Positions 9,291 through 22,446 are shown, counted from the first letter of the stretch. The stretch: DNA of 64,000 bases from Marivivens donghaensis (GCF_011806565.1 NZ_JAATOP010000006.1:62001-126000); one strand, 5' to 3'. Made by a program: numbers and translations. Notes: generated by a model not told the origin, from the sequence alone.

Positions 9291-9866
9291 GCGCAGCTCA
9301 CTGTCCTTGGCCGCATGTTCTACGACCATTTTCTTTAGATTTGGTTTCGTTCGGCTGGTCGGCATTTGAAAGGCGCCGAGCCCTTGTTTGCTTTGGCGCA
9401 ACATACGCAAGCAGCCTGCGGGTGCAATGCGCGATGCAGCTTTCATGAGCGATGGTGCATCAATGCGGCAGTCGTCATGCTTAAAGAGAGTGCAATTCTT
9501 TGCATACAATTTGAGCGTGCGCCCTCCTGCTGCGACGCAGCAGGGCTCGCTGATAGTGAGAATCGATTCGCGTTAGGGTGAGTGACCTTGGGTAAGGAAT
9601 ACTGGTATTTTCCGCTAACGTAAGTTTTTCTGCGGCTGCAAAATTGAGCGGAAACGATCCCCGAAAATCGCAAATTAGGCGGCTTTCTTCCCAATATTGC
9701 CTAAAAATTTACCTTTTGGTGTGATCCTGATTGATACGAAAGGGTTAACGCTGTAGCGAAGGGGTAGATCGGTTGAATACAGCTTTCGAGACAGCTCGCC
9801 AGCCACAATGCAATTAACCAGGTCTCGGCAAATTTCACGAGTGCGATCCAGTTCCGGAGAATTTCT
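9291..9866. other. Intergenic region between divergent sulP and sugar-transferase genes
   Basis: This 576-base stretch is the longest gap without a confident gene. It should hold both divergent promoters. The most visible structure is an 8-bp hairpin CCTGCTGC-gac-GCAGCAGG at about 9526-9544. The part from 9600 to 9850 is A+T-richer than the flanks. The sulP frame remains open through its left third, which I take as chance extension. I see no tRNA, small conserved gene or named riboswitch. Confidence 0.6.
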
Positions 9867-10544
9867 ATGACTGATATTTCGAATTACGAAGCGACAACAC
9901 AAAGTGACGTCTCAGTCTCCGCGTCCGGCGGCATCTATGAAAAATTCGGTAAGCGTGTTGTGGACCTCGTCCTGTCGCTGATGCTGGCGCCGCTGATCGT
10001 TCCGGTCATTGCGGTGCTCTGGTTCATCGTGCGTCGCGACGGATCGGCTGGCTTCTTCATGCAGGACCGCGTTGGCAAAGACGGCAAGGTTTTCTCGTGC
10101 ATGAAGCTGCGCACCATGGTGCCGAACGCTGAAAAGGTGCTCGACGACATGATTGCGTCGGACCCGAAGGTCGCTCATGAATGGCACGTGCACCAGAAGT
10201 TGGAGCGTGACCCACGCATCACCAAAATCGGTCGACTTCTACGCGCAACCAGCCTCGATGAATTGCCTCAGTTCTTCAACGTTGTCCGCGGCGACATGAG
10301 CTTCGTCGGCCCGCGTCCGTTCCTTCCGTCGCAAGAGCAGCTCTATGTCGACGCTGGCGGCGAAGGCTACTACCGCGTTCGTCCGGGCATCACCGGCCCG
10401 TGGCAGGTCGACGGCCGCGGCATCACGACATTCTGTGACCGCGTGGCCTACGACGAGACTTACGTTGACGGCCTGAGCCTGAAGGGCGATGCCACCTTCA
10501 TCTATAAGACCGTTGGTGTGGTTCTCAAGCGCACCGGTCACTAA
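9867..10544 (+). CDS. Bacterial sugar transferase (ExoY/WcaJ-type initiating glycosyltransferase)
   Basis: A 225-residue polyisoprenyl-phosphate hexose-1-phosphate transferase, the enzyme type that starts exopolysaccharide or O-antigen units on undecaprenyl phosphate at the inner membrane. The family landmarks are present in order: basic KRVVDLVLS followed by a membrane helix (about 32-55), QDRVGKDGKVFSCMKLRTM (about 68-88), PRITKIGRLLRATSLDELPQ (about 114-134), and GDMSFVGPRP (about 140-150). The length fits the short ExoY-type form without the extra N-terminal helices of WcaJ. GGAG lies upstream of the ATG. No other polysaccharide genes are adjacent, so it is isolated from its pathway. Confidence 0.9.
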   Translation: MTDISNYEATTQSDVSVSASGGIYEKFGKRVVDLVLSLMLAPLIVPVIAVLWFIVRRDGSAGFFMQDRVGKDGKVFSCMKLRTMVPNAEKVLDDMIASDPKVAHEWHVHQKLERDPRITKIGRLLRATSLDELPQFFNVVRGDMSFVGPRPFLPSQEQLYVDAGGEGYYRVRPGITGPWQVDGRGITTFCDRVAYDETYVDGLSLKGDATFIYKTVGVVLKRTGH

Positions 10545-10566
10545 GATTATCTGCAAATTGCAGTGA

Positions 10567-10592
10567 AAAAGCCGGGCGATTGCCCGGCTTTT
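10567..10592. terminator. Bidirectional rho-independent terminator between sugar transferase and metH
   Basis: GCCGGGC / GCCCGGC stem with a 4-base loop, A-run before and T-run after. It sits between two convergent stops (10544 and 10597) and can serve both genes. Confidence 0.88.
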
Positions 10593-10596
10593 CTCG

Positions 10597-14289
<3,693 letters not shown>

Positions 14290-14373
14290 AACGGTCTCCT
14301 TCAAGCGGAGGGCTATACGCGGGTCAGTTCAATTAGTGAAATTCAAGTCGATCAAGATGATTATGAAATTCGC

Positions 14374-14973
14374 TCACGTACTGCGGCCCCTTTCCCAGAC
14401 CTCGAACTCGGCCGGTTTCTTGCGGCGCAGTTTCTCTTCGACACGCGGGGACAGCGTCAGCTCCATCGGCGGAGAGACGTTGAGCGCTTTGGTCTCCAGC
14501 TTCATATCCAGCCGTTCCTCAAAGAAACGGTAGAGCGGTTCCTGCGACTCATAGCGAAACAGGTGATGGCAATCGACGGAGCCCTCGCCGTCGCCAACGA
14601 ACTTCGCCTGCGAGCCGACACCGGCATAGGGCTCAGGTTTGCCGCGACAGTATTCTTCTACAAACTCGTCAAACGTTTTCCCCCGCGTGCTGTTCTGATG
14701 ACCGACCAGATCGTCGCGGTGACGGTACCTGTACCACGACCCCAGCCAGCTTACGGGGTGGCGTACCACGGCAAGGGTTTCCAAATCGTTATCGCCCGCC
14801 TTTTGCAAAAGCGGTAGCACGAAGCGTTTGTAGCGGTATATAGGTGTGTGCTTCAGGATCGGCGGATCGCGGAAAACCGCCGCTGCTTTGGGCGCCAAGG
14901 CCCCTTCGAGGGCGGTTGTTCCGGTCTTGGGAACAGCGAGGAACACGAGTTTTTCGCGCCAGAAGACAAGCAT
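14374..14973 (-). CDS. Sulfotransferase-family protein
   Basis: A 199-residue protein that starts with the sulfotransferase signature FLAVPKTGTTALEGAL (about residues 12-27), the 5'-phosphosulfate loop that binds PAPS. A second block, LAVVRHPVSWLGSWYRYR (about 67-85), matches the 3'-phosphate-binding region (RHP..R..S). Proteins of this kind transfer sulfate from PAPS to sugars or other acceptors; related short proteins in marine alphaproteobacteria have no proven substrate. It precedes metH on the same strand with an 84-base gap and may be cotranscribed. The ribosome site before its ATG is weak. Confidence 0.75.
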   Translation of the reverse strand: MLVFWREKLVFLAVPKTGTTALEGALAPKAAAVFRDPPILKHTPIYRYKRFVLPLLQKAGDNDLETLAVVRHPVSWLGSWYRYRHRDDLVGHQNSTRGKTFDEFVEEYCRGKPEPYAGVGSQAKFVGDGEGSVDCHHLFRYESQEPLYRFFEERLDMKLETKALNVSPPMELTLSPRVEEKLRRKKPAEFEVWERGRST

Positions 14974-15054
14974 TTAGCGTCCGATCACCTGTATGTCGTT
15001 GGCAGTAAACTACCTTTTAACGAAAGGGGTGCAATAACCTGTTCCACATAAAGC

Positions 15055-15083
15055 TTGAAATGTTCTCCCTTTGTGCTCATATT
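15055..15083 (+). promoter_or_regulatory. Candidate recA promoter
   Basis: TTGAAA (15055-15060) and CATATT (15078-15083) are separated by 17 bases, a good sigma-70-type pair. The LexA box begins seven bases further on and would cover the start point. Confidence 0.6.
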
Positions 15084-15089
15084 GCGTGA

Positions 15090-15104
15090 GAACAAGAGGC
15101 GAAC
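15090..15104 (+). promoter_or_regulatory. LexA-binding SOS box upstream of recA
   Basis: GAAC-N7-GAAC, which on the other strand reads GTTC-N7-GTTC, the known alphaproteobacterial LexA operator. It lies 48 bases before the recA ATG and just downstream of the candidate -10 box, a repressing position. Confidence 0.88.
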
Positions 15105-15151
15105 ATAAAGTCATTGCCGCCCGGCAGCGGGTGTGGGATAAGGAGCCAAAC

Positions 15152-16228
15152 ATGGCAACGGCAGACATACTGAGCATGAACGACAAGCGCACCGCCGATA
15201 AGCAAAAGGCACTGGATTCAGCACTGGCCCAGATCGAACGTCAGTTCGGCAAGGGCTCGATCATGAAACTGGGCAAGGACAGCCCCGTTCAGGATATCGA
15301 AGCGACCTCGACCGGCTCGCTGGGCCTCGATATCGCTCTGGGCATCGGCGGCCTGCCGAAAGGCCGTATCATCGAAATCTACGGTCCGGAATCGTCGGGT
15401 AAAACCACGCTGACGCTCCACGCGGTTGCCGAAGAGCAGAAAAAGGGCGGCGTCTGCGCATTCGTCGACGCAGAACACGCTCTCGATCCGCAATACGCGA
15501 AAAAGCTGGGCGTCGATCTGGACGAGCTGCTGATCTCGCAGCCGGACACCGGTGAACAGGCGCTCGAAATCGTCGATACGCTTGTCCGTTCGGGCGCTGT
15601 GTCGCTCGTCGTGGTCGACTCGGTTGCCGCACTGACGCCGAAGTCGGAGCTTGAAGGCGATATGGGCGACAGCAGCGTTGGCGTTCACGCCCGCCTGATG
15701 AGCCAAGCGATGCGTAAGCTGACCGGCTCGATCGCACGTTCGAACTGCATGGTGATCTTCATCAACCAGATCCGGATGAAGATCGGCGTGATGTTCGGCT
15801 CGCCCGAAACCACCACCGGCGGTAACGCGCTGAAGTTCTACGCGTCGGTCCGCCTCGACATCCGCCGCATCGGTTCGGTGAAGGACCGCGACGAAGTCGT
15901 CGGCAACACCACCCGCGTGAAGGTCGTGAAAAATAAGGTCGCACCGCCGTTCAAACAGGTGGAATTCGATATCATGTATGGCGAAGGCATCTCCAAGACG
16001 GGCGAGCTGCTCGACCTTGGCGTCAAAGCCGGTGTTGTCGATAAGTCCGGTTCGTGGTTCAGCTATGGCGATGAACGGATCGGGCAGGGGCGCGAGAACT
16101 CCAAACAGTTCCTACGCGATAACCAGCACATCGCGATGGAGATCGAAGACAAGATCCGCGCGGCACACGGGCTGGACTTCGATGCGTCCGATAGTGACGG
16201 TTCGGACGACGATCTGGTCGAAATGTGA
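15152..16228 (+). CDS. recA: Recombinase RecA
   Basis: A 358-residue RecA that forms filaments on single-stranded DNA for strand exchange and stimulates LexA self-cleavage. Walker [10 protein letters not shown] is at 78-86, the Walker B region [10 protein letters not shown] at 152-161, and the C-terminus is acidic ([13 protein letters not shown]) as in the family. The frame is open 81 bases further upstream, but I chose the ATG at 15152: AAGGAG lies 7 bases ahead, and the product then has the standard start and length. A LexA box and a sigma-70-like promoter precede it, and a strong terminator follows. Confidence 0.98.
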   Translation: MATADILSMNDKRTADKQKALDSALAQIERQFGKGSIMKLGKDSPVQDIEATSTGSLGLDIALGIGGLPKGRIIEIYGPESSGKTTLTLHAVAEEQKKGGVCAFVDAEHALDPQYAKKLGVDLDELLISQPDTGEQALEIVDTLVRSGAVSLVVVDSVAALTPKSELEGDMGDSSVGVHARLMSQAMRKLTGSIARSNCMVIFINQIRMKIGVMFGSPETTTGGNALKFYASVRLDIRRIGSVKDRDEVVGNTTRVKVVKNKVAPPFKQVEFDIMYGEGISKTGELLDLGVKAGVVDKSGSWFSYGDERIGQGRENSKQFLRDNQHIAMEIEDKIRAAHGLDFDASDSDGSDDDLVEM

Positions 16229-16245
16229 TCGACAATATTCGAATG

Positions 16246-16274
16246 AAAGGCCGGGCAATTGCCCGGCCTTTTGC
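16246..16274 (+). terminator. Rho-independent terminator after recA
   Basis: A perfect GGCCGGGCAA / TTGCCCGGCC palindrome with flanking A-run and TTTT, 18 bases after the recA stop. Confidence 0.9.
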
Positions 16275-16339
16275 ATTTGGCTTTACGATGGGAGCAGAGG
16301 CAGCTATTCCACTCAAAACGCTTAAATTGATGGACCGCC

Positions 16340-18997
16340 ATGACGAGCCTTGCCGATATCCGCTCCACATTTCTGAACTATTTCGAGCGCAACGGGCACA
16401 CCATTGTTCCGTCGTCGCCGCTGGTTCCGCGCAACGACCCGACCTTGATGTTCGTGAACTCGGGTATGGTGCAGTTCAAGAACTGCTTCACCGGCGTCGA
16501 AAAGCGCGATTACACCCGCGCCACCACATCGCAGAAATGCGTTCGCGCTGGCGGTAAGCACAACGACCTCGACAACGTCGGTTATACCGCGCGCCACCAT
16601 ACGTTCTTCGAAATGCTCGGCAACTTCTCGTTCGGCGACTATTTCAAGGAAGGCGCGATCAACTACGCCTGGGAACTGCTGACCAAGGACTTCGACATCC
16701 CGAAGGACAAGTTGCTGGTCACCGTTTACCACACCGATGACGAAGCCTTCGACATCTGGAAGAAGGTCACCGGTTTCGAGGATCACCGCATCATCCGCAT
16801 CCCGACCATGGACAACTTCTGGCAGATGGGCCCTACCGGTCCCTGCGGTCCGTGCACCGAGATTTTCTTTGATCACGGCGAACACATCGCCGGTGGCCCT
16901 CCGGGTTCGCCGGATGAGGACGGTGACCGTTTCATCGAAATCTGGAACAACGTTTTCATGCAGAACGAGCAGTTCGAGGACGGCTCGATGGTCGAACTCG
17001 ATATGCAGTCGATCGACACCGGCATGGGTCTGGAACGTATCGGCGCGCTGCTTCAGGGTAAGCACGACAACTACGACACCGACCTGATGCGCGCGCTGAT
17101 CGAAGCGTCCGCACACGCGACCTCGACCGATGCTGATGGCGCGAAGAACGTGCACCACCGCGTCATCGCTGACCACCTGCGTTCGACCTCGTTCCTGATC
17201 GCTGATGGCGTGATGCCGTCGAATGAGGGCCGCGGCTATGTTCTGCGCCGCATCATGCGCCGCGCGATGCGTCACGCTCACCTGCTGGGCGCGCAGGATC
17301 CGGTCATGTACCGTCTGGTCCCCGAACTGGTGAAGCAGATGGGCGCCGCCTATCCGGAGCTGGTTCTCGCACAGCCGATGATTCAGGAAACGCTGGAGGC
17401 GGAAGAAACCCGCTTCAAGCAGACCCTCGATCGCGGACTGAAACTGCTCGACGAAGAACTGACCGGCCTCCCTTCGGATGCAAACCTGCCGGGCGAAACC
17501 GCGTTCAAACTCTACGACACCTACGGCTTCCCGCTCGACCTGACGCAGGACGCACTGCGCGAAAAGGGCCGCGCTGTGGACGTGGACGGCTTTGACGCTG
17601 CGATGGCTGAGCAAAAGGCCAAGGCGCGCGCCGCTTGGGCCGGCTCGGGCGAAACCGCGAACTCGCAGATCTGGTTCGAGATCGCCGAAGAGCACGGCAC
17701 GACCGAATTCCTCGGCTACGATTCCGAAAAGGCCGAAGGCCAGATCCTGACGGTCCTCAAGGACGGCGCTGCAACCGCCGAAGCCAAGGCCGGCGACACA
17801 GTCCAGATCGTCGTGAACCAGACCCCGTTCTACGCGGAATCGGGCGGTCAGGTCGGCGATTCCGGCACCATCGGCACCGACACCGGCTCGGCCAAAATCA
17901 CCGATACCAAAAAGGTCGCGGGCGTCTTCATCCACTTCGCCGAAGTCACCGAAGGCACCGTGGGCAAAGGGCAGGCCGCGCGCCTGAATGTCGACAGCAC
18001 CCGCCGCGGGTTTATCCGCGCGAACCACTCGGCCACGCACCTGCTGAACGAGGCACTGCGCGAGGTTCTGGGTGATCATATTGCTCAGCGCGGCTCGCTC
18101 AACGCGCCGGATCGTCTGCGTTTCGACTTCAGCCACAACAAGGCGATGTCGGGCGACGAGATCGCCAAGGTTGAAAGCGAAGTCAACGCGATGATCCGCC
18201 AGAACACCAAGGTGGAAACCCGCATCATGACTCCGGACGAGGCCCGCGGCCTCGGCGCGCAGGCGCTCTTCGGTGAGAAATACGGCGACGAAGTGCGCGT
18301 TGTTTCGATGGGCCGCAAGGCGAAATCGGGCAAGGGCACCTCGGGCGACGTCTACTCGCTCGAACTCTGCGGCGGTACGCACGTCATCAGCACCGGCGAC
18401 ATCGGCGCATTCGTTCTGCTGTCCGACGGGGCATCTTCAGCCGGCGTCCGCCGCGTCGAAGCGCTCACCGGTCAGGTCGCGATTGACTACCTCAAAGAGC
18501 AGGAAGGCCGCCTCAACGCCGTCGCCGCCGTCCTCAAAGCTCCGGCTAATGAGGCCGCCGACCGCGTCAAGGCGCTGATGGACGAACGCAAACAACTCGC
18601 GAACGAGGTCGCCCAACTGCGCCGCGAGTTGGCGATGTCTGGTGGTGCCAAGGCTGAAGAGCCTGCCAAGGAAATCAACGGCGTAGCATTCAAAGCGCAA
18701 GTGCTGTCCGGCGTTACCGGCAAGGACCTTCCGGGCATTATCGACGAGATGAAGTCGGACTTCTCCGGCGTCATCCTCCTGATCGCTGACGCCGGCGATA
18801 AGGCCGCAGTCGCTTGCGGCGTCACCGATGATGTCAAAGGCAAGGTCTCCGCTGCGGATATCGTGCGCGCTGTCACGCCGGAACTCGGCGGCAAGGGCGG
18901 CGGCGGCCGTCCCGACATGGCGCAGGGCGGCGGCGCATCGACCGAAAACGCCGAAGCTGCTATCAAGGCAGCCGAAGCCGTCATCGCAGGAGCCTGA
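16340..18997 (+). CDS. alaS: Alanyl-tRNA synthetase
   Basis: An 885-residue class II synthetase that charges tRNA-Ala. The catalytic core starts at once ([14 protein letters not shown], then [23 protein letters not shown], residues about 7-50). The editing domain carries the zinc motif HSATHLL (about 562) and CGGTH (about 676). A coiled-coil (about 735-765) and the glycine-rich DHHA1-like C-terminal domain end the protein, so all modules are present and the length is standard. The stop is followed three bases later by a DUF1330 gene, with which it is probably cotranscribed. Confidence 0.98.
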   Translation: MTSLADIRSTFLNYFERNGHTIVPSSPLVPRNDPTLMFVNSGMVQFKNCFTGVEKRDYTRATTSQKCVRAGGKHNDLDNVGYTARHHTFFEMLGNFSFGDYFKEGAINYAWELLTKDFDIPKDKLLVTVYHTDDEAFDIWKKVTGFEDHRIIRIPTMDNFWQMGPTGPCGPCTEIFFDHGEHIAGGPPGSPDEDGDRFIEIWNNVFMQNEQFEDGSMVELDMQSIDTGMGLERIGALLQGKHDNYDTDLMRALIEASAHATSTDADGAKNVHHRVIADHLRSTSFLIADGVMPSNEGRGYVLRRIMRRAMRHAHLLGAQDPVMYRLVPELVKQMGAAYPELVLAQPMIQETLEAEETRFKQTLDRGLKLLDEELTGLPSDANLPGETAFKLYDTYGFPLDLTQDALREKGRAVDVDGFDAAMAEQKAKARAAWAGSGETANSQIWFEIAEEHGTTEFLGYDSEKAEGQILTVLKDGAATAEAKAGDTVQIVVNQTPFYAESGGQVGDSGTIGTDTGSAKITDTKKVAGVFIHFAEVTEGTVGKGQAARLNVDSTRRGFIRANHSATHLLNEALREVLGDHIAQRGSLNAPDRLRFDFSHNKAMSGDEIAKVESEVNAMIRQNTKVETRIMTPDEARGLGAQALFGEKYGDEVRVVSMGRKAKSGKGTSGDVYSLELCGGTHVISTGDIGAFVLLSDGASSAGVRRVEALTGQVAIDYLKEQEGRLNAVAAVLKAPANEAADRVKALMDERKQLANEVAQLRRELAMSGGAKAEEPAKEINGVAFKAQVLSGVTGKDLPGIIDEMKSDFSGVILLIADAGDKAAVACGVTDDVKGKVSAADIVRAVTPELGGKGGGGRPDMAQGGGASTENAEAAIKAAEAVIAGA

Positions 18998-19000
18998 TTT

Positions 19001-19291
19001 ATGCCGACCGCACTCTGGATCGCACACGTCCACGTCACGAACGAAGACGCCTACATGGAATACGCAAAGCGCGCGACCGGCGCGATTGCTGACCACGGCG
19101 GCGTTTTTCTGGCCCGTGGCGGCAAATACGAACAGCTCGAAGGCAACGACCGCAAACGCAACGTCGTCGCCCGCTTCCCGAGCCTTCAGGCCGCTCACGA
19201 TTGCTACTACTCGGACGCTTATCAGGAAGCGCTTAGCTTCGCCAAAGGCGCCAGCGAACGCGACCTCGTGATCGTCGAAGAAGCCGAGTAA
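19001..19291 (+). CDS. DUF1330-family small protein
   Basis: A 96-residue protein matching the DUF1330 pattern: a ferredoxin-like alpha/beta fold of the dimeric alpha-beta barrel type, with GGVFLARGGKYEQLEG in the middle and RFPSLQAAHDCYYSDAYQEAL near residues 57-77. Function is not established for the family. Its ATG lies three bases after the alaS stop, so it is the second gene of that operon. Confidence 0.85.
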   Translation: MPTALWIAHVHVTNEDAYMEYAKRATGAIADHGGVFLARGGKYEQLEGNDRKRNVVARFPSLQAAHDCYYSDAYQEALSFAKGASERDLVIVEEAE

Positions 19292-19312
19292 CTACAGCTT
19301 CCAACCAATAGC

Positions 19313-19345
19313 AAAGGGCGCGACGGAAACACCGTCGCGCCCTTT
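19313..19345 (+). terminator. Rho-independent terminator of the alaS operon
   Basis: A 14-bp stem (AAAGGGCGCGACGG with its complement) and a 5-base loop, then TTTTGCC. It lies 22 bases after the DUF1330 stop. Confidence 0.9.
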
Positions 19346-19364
19346 TGCCTTTGTGCCCCAAATA

Positions 19365-19404
19365 TCCCGGGGGAGCCTGCACCGCAGGCGGGGGCAGCGC
19401 CCCC
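19365..19404 (+). repeat. Double-hairpin intergenic repeat, copy 1
   Basis: Reads AAATATCCCGGGGGAG, then a small stem GCCTGC-acc-GCAGGC, then GGGGGCAGCGCCCCC (itself a hairpin). An inverted second copy with the same conserved ends but a different, compensated middle stem lies at about 26440-26490. This is the structure of a REP/BIME-type interspersed repeat. Confidence 0.7.
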
Positions 19405-19420
19405 ATACTCACATCAAACA

Positions 19421-19443
19421 AAAACGGGCCCGAAGGCCCGTTT
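19421..19443 (-). terminator. Rho-independent terminator after typA
   Basis: AAACGGGCC-cgaa-GGCCCGTTT; on the minus strand it is followed by TTTGTTT. It lies ten bases past the typA stop. Confidence 0.85.
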
Positions 19444-19452
19444 CCGTATGGC

Positions 19453-21270
19453 TTATGCCGAACGCGCTTGGCGCTTGCGCTCGTGCGGGTCGAGGAAGCG
19501 CTTGCGCAGGCGAACCGCGTTCGGGGTCACTTCCACCAGTTCGTCGTCGTCGATGTAGGCGATAGCCTGCTCCAGCGACATAACGGTCGGCGGGGTGAGG
19601 CGGACGGCTTCGTCGGTGCCCGAGGCGCGGACGTTGGTCAGCTTCTTACCCTTCAGCGGGTTCACTTCGAGATCGTTGTCACGGCTGTGCTCGCCGATGA
19701 TCATGCCCTGATAGACCGGCTCCTGCGGGTTGATGAACATCTTGCCGCGATCTTCGAGGTTCCACAGCGCGTAGGCAACGGCGGTACCGTCTTCCATCGA
19801 GATCAGAACGCCCTGACGACGGCCAGCGATCGGGCCCTTGTGCGGGGTCCAGCCGTGGAAAATGCGGTTCATGATGCCAGAGCCGCGCGTGTCGGTCAGG
19901 AATTCGCCGTGGTAGCCGATCAGGCCGCGCGACGGAACGTGAGCGACGATACGGGTCTTGCCGTTGCCGCCGGGGTTCATCTCGACCAGATCACCCTTGC
20001 GCGGGCCGGTGAGCTTTTCAACGACCGAACCGGTGTACTCTTCGTCGACGTCGATGGTGACTTCTTCGACCGGCTCCATGCGCTGGCCGTCTTCCATCTG
20101 GAAGATAACCTGCGGACGCGAGATCGACAGCTCGAAGCCTTCGCGGCGCATGTTCTCGATGAGTACGCCCATCTGGAGTTCGCCGCGGCCCGATACGATG
20201 AACGCTTCACCGCCCGGAGTGTCTTCGACTTTGATCGCGACGTTGGTTTCGGCTTCTTTCATCAGGCGGTCACGAATGACGCGCGACTGGACTTTCTTGC
20301 CGTCACGGCCTGCGAGCGGGGAGTCGTTGATGCCGAAGAGGACCGAGATGGTCGGCGGATCGATCGGCTGTGCGGGCAGGGCGGTGTTGATCGACGGATC
20401 GCAGAGGGTATCTGCAACGGTCGCGACCGACATACCTGCGACCGAAACGATGTCGCCCGCAACGGCTTCGTCGATCGGCTGCTGCGACAGACCGCGGAAC
20501 GCCATGATCTTGGTGGCGCGGAACTGTTCGATCTTGGTGCCGTCACGCGACAGCGCCTTGAGCGTGTCGCCGGTTTTCAGGGTGCCGGTCTCGACGCGGC
20601 CGGTCAGCAGACGACCGATGAACGGGTCGGCGCCGAGCGTGGTGGCGATCATCGAGAAAGGCTCGTCCTTGTTCGCCTGCTGCTTCGGCGGCTGGACGTG
20701 CTTGACGACCAGCTTGAACAGGGCATCGAGGTTTTCGCGCGGACCGTCGAGGGTCTCGTCACACCAGCCCGAACGGCCAGACGCGTAGAGGTGCGGGAAG
20801 TCCAGCTGTTCGTCGTCAGCGCCGAGGTTGGCGAAGAGGTCGAAACATTCGTCAAGCGCGCGATCCGGCTCTGCGTCCGGCTTGTCGACTTTGTTCAGAA
20901 CGACGATCGGCTTGAGGCCGAGGGCCAGCGCCTTCGAGGTCACGAACTTGGTCTGCGGCATCGGGCCTTCGGCAGCGTCGACGAGGAGGACAACGCCGTC
21001 GACCATGCTCAGGATGCGTTCGACTTCACCGCCGAAGTCGGCGTGGCCGGGGGTGTCGACGATGTTGATGCGAGTGGTGCCCCACTCGACCGAAGTCGCC
21101 TTTGCCAGAATGGTGATCCCGCGTTCACGTTCGATATCGTTGCTATCCATGGCACGTTCTGCAACGGCCTGGTTTTCGCGGAAGGCACCCGATTGCTTGA
21201 GGAGTTCATCAACCAGCGTCGTTTTGCCGTGGTCAACGTGCGCGATAATCGCGATATTACGGATATCCAT
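19453..21270 (-). CDS. typA: GTP-binding protein TypA/BipA
   Basis: A 605-residue translational GTPase that binds ribosomes and is needed under stress and low temperature in other bacteria. The G domain begins MDIRNIAIIAHVDHGKTTL (G1 at about 11-18), with RGITILAK (switch I), DTPGHADF and NKVDK following. EF-G-like domains II, III and V complete it, and the length is standard. It stands alone on the minus strand with its own terminator. Confidence 0.97.
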   Translation of the reverse strand: MDIRNIAIIAHVDHGKTTLVDELLKQSGAFRENQAVAERAMDSNDIERERGITILAKATSVEWGTTRINIVDTPGHADFGGEVERILSMVDGVVLLVDAAEGPMPQTKFVTSKALALGLKPIVVLNKVDKPDAEPDRALDECFDLFANLGADDEQLDFPHLYASGRSGWCDETLDGPRENLDALFKLVVKHVQPPKQQANKDEPFSMIATTLGADPFIGRLLTGRVETGTLKTGDTLKALSRDGTKIEQFRATKIMAFRGLSQQPIDEAVAGDIVSVAGMSVATVADTLCDPSINTALPAQPIDPPTISVLFGINDSPLAGRDGKKVQSRVIRDRLMKEAETNVAIKVEDTPGGEAFIVSGRGELQMGVLIENMRREGFELSISRPQVIFQMEDGQRMEPVEEVTIDVDEEYTGSVVEKLTGPRKGDLVEMNPGGNGKTRIVAHVPSRGLIGYHGEFLTDTRGSGIMNRIFHGWTPHKGPIAGRRQGVLISMEDGTAVAYALWNLEDRGKMFINPQEPVYQGMIIGEHSRDNDLEVNPLKGKKLTNVRASGTDEAVRLTPPTVMSLEQAIAYIDDDELVEVTPNAVRLRKRFLDPHERKRQARSA

Positions 21271-21339
21271 AGGTCAGCCTTTTTCGGAAGTTGGCTGGCC
21301 CATACCGTGCAAATGCAGCAAAGGCTAGTCCTAAAGGGC

Positions 21340-21678
21340 CTAACCGTGGCTGGCTGTGTCCGAAAACAGGTTAATCACGACAATTCCGGCGAGGATCAGG
21401 CCCAGCCCGATGATTGCCCCAAGGTCAAGTTTCTGCCCGAACCAGAGCCAACTGATGATAGCGACAAGCACGATACCGAGCCCCGACCAGATCGCATAGA
21501 CAATACCCGTGGGCATGAAGCGGACCGCATAGGCCAACAGGTAGAACGAGATCGCGTAGCCGATGACCACGATGGCGGTCGGGCCGATTTTGGTGAACTG
21601 GTCCGACGCCTTGAGCGCGGACGTCGCGATGGTTTCCGCGACGATGGCGAAGAGCAGGGCAATGATGTGGGTGGGCAT
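21340..21678 (-). CDS. Small multidrug resistance (SMR/EmrE-type) membrane protein
   Basis: A 112-residue protein with four hydrophobic helices. The first helix holds AIVAETIATSALKAS, where the glutamate near residue 14 is the membrane-embedded proton/drug-binding residue of SMR proteins. PTGIVYAIWSGLGIV (about 56-70) is the highly conserved helix-3 segment. SMR proteins work as antiparallel dimers exporting cations such as quaternary ammonium or guanidinium compounds; which applies here is unknown. It lies between typA and a YitT gene on the same strand, with gaps of 69 and 83 bases. Confidence 0.9.
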   Translation of the reverse strand: MPTHIIALLFAIVAETIATSALKASDQFTKIGPTAIVVIGYAISFYLLAYAVRFMPTGIVYAIWSGLGIVLVAIISWLWFGQKLDLGAIIGLGLILAGIVVINLFSDTASHG

Positions 21679-21761
21679 GGCCGGACCTGTCAGTCTGATT
21701 TGCGGCCAGCCTAGATTTCCGCATTGCGGCGGGCAAGCGTATACGCCCGCACATACCGCTC

Positions 21762-22364
21762 TCAGGTCGCGATATAGCGGTCTTTGCGGTGGTTGATTGC
21801 AATGACGAGGTTCACGACGAGCGCACCGATGAAGCTATAGAACACGGTCGGCACATCGCGGATCGTCAGCGCGATGGCAAAGAGCGCGGCGTCGAACAGA
21901 AGCTGGGTCCAGCCCGCGCGGAAGCCCGTTTTCTCTTGCAGGTAAAGCGCGAGGATGCCGATCCCGCCGAGGCTGCCGCCGTGACGGAAGAGGGCGATGA
22001 GCGCCGAGCCGGTGACGAGGCCGAAGAGGATTGCCGCAGGGATCGGGGCCATAAACTCGAACGCGATCATCGACGGCATAAAGCTGACGAGGACCGACAG
22101 CAGCGCGACCGACAGGAACGTCTTCATCACGAAGGTCGGGCCGAGGCGTTTGTAGCCGAGCCAGTAGAACGGGATGTTCACCACGAAGAACACCGCACCG
22201 AAGCTCCATCCTGTCGCGTAGGAGATCAGCAGGGCAAGACCTGCCGTCTGGCCCGTCACGAACCCCATGAAGGTCAGGATCTGGAGGCCGAAGGACGCGA
22301 GGATCACACCGAAGGCGATGCCTTGGGCGTCTTCGATCAGGGAATGCTTCTTGGGGTCGGTCAT
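21762..22364 (-). CDS. YitT-family membrane protein
   Basis: A 200-residue inner-membrane protein with about five or six hydrophobic segments and the YitT-type features GIAFGVILASFGLQIL (about 15-30), TGQTAGLALLISYATGWS (about 37-54) and RHGGSLGGIGILALYLQEKTG (about 127-147). It lacks the C-terminal cytoplasmic DUF2179 domain of longer YitT proteins. AGAGGTG precedes the ATG. Function of the family is not established. Confidence 0.8.
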   Translation of the reverse strand: MTDPKKHSLIEDAQGIAFGVILASFGLQILTFMGFVTGQTAGLALLISYATGWSFGAVFFVVNIPFYWLGYKRLGPTFVMKTFLSVALLSVLVSFMPSMIAFEFMAPIPAAILFGLVTGSALIALFRHGGSLGGIGILALYLQEKTGFRAGWTQLLFDAALFAIALTIRDVPTVFYSFIGALVVNLVIAINHRKDRYIAT

Positions 22365-22414
22365 GATGCACCTCTTTAGGTCAGCAATTCGTACCCAAAA
22401 GCATCACAAAGGAA

Positions 22415-22438
22415 AAGGGCGACCGCGAGGCCGCCCTT
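22415..22438 (-). terminator. Probable terminator after icd
   Basis: AAGGGCG...CGCCCTT stem extended by two pairs past one mismatch, with the tetraloop GCGA, nine bases past the icd stop. The following minus-strand stretch TTCCTTTG is moderately T-rich. Confidence 0.65.
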
Positions 22439-22446
22439 GATATTTT

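Noticed and set aside
9291..9509. N-terminal extension of the SulP transporter by 73 residues
   Set aside because: Extension is Lys/Arg/Cys-rich, shows no domain, and the family normally begins near the ATG at 9290; kept only as an alternative.
14290..14373. Possible cobalamin or SAM riboswitch upstream of metH
   Set aside because: Only 84 bases are available and no B12-box-like or SAM-II-like core is visible.
15071..15151. Upstream extension of RecA
   Set aside because: It would put the LexA box and -10 inside the coding region; the ATG at 15152 has a proper ribosome site and standard start.
16322..18382. 686-codon open frame on the minus strand across alaS
   Set aside because: It mirrors alaS codon structure (G+C-rich third positions keep antisense frames open), has no family resemblance, and alaS is complete with all motifs.
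19345..21714. 789-codon open frame on the plus strand across typA
   Set aside because: Antisense shadow of typA, running through the terminator and the repeat; no domain recognisable.
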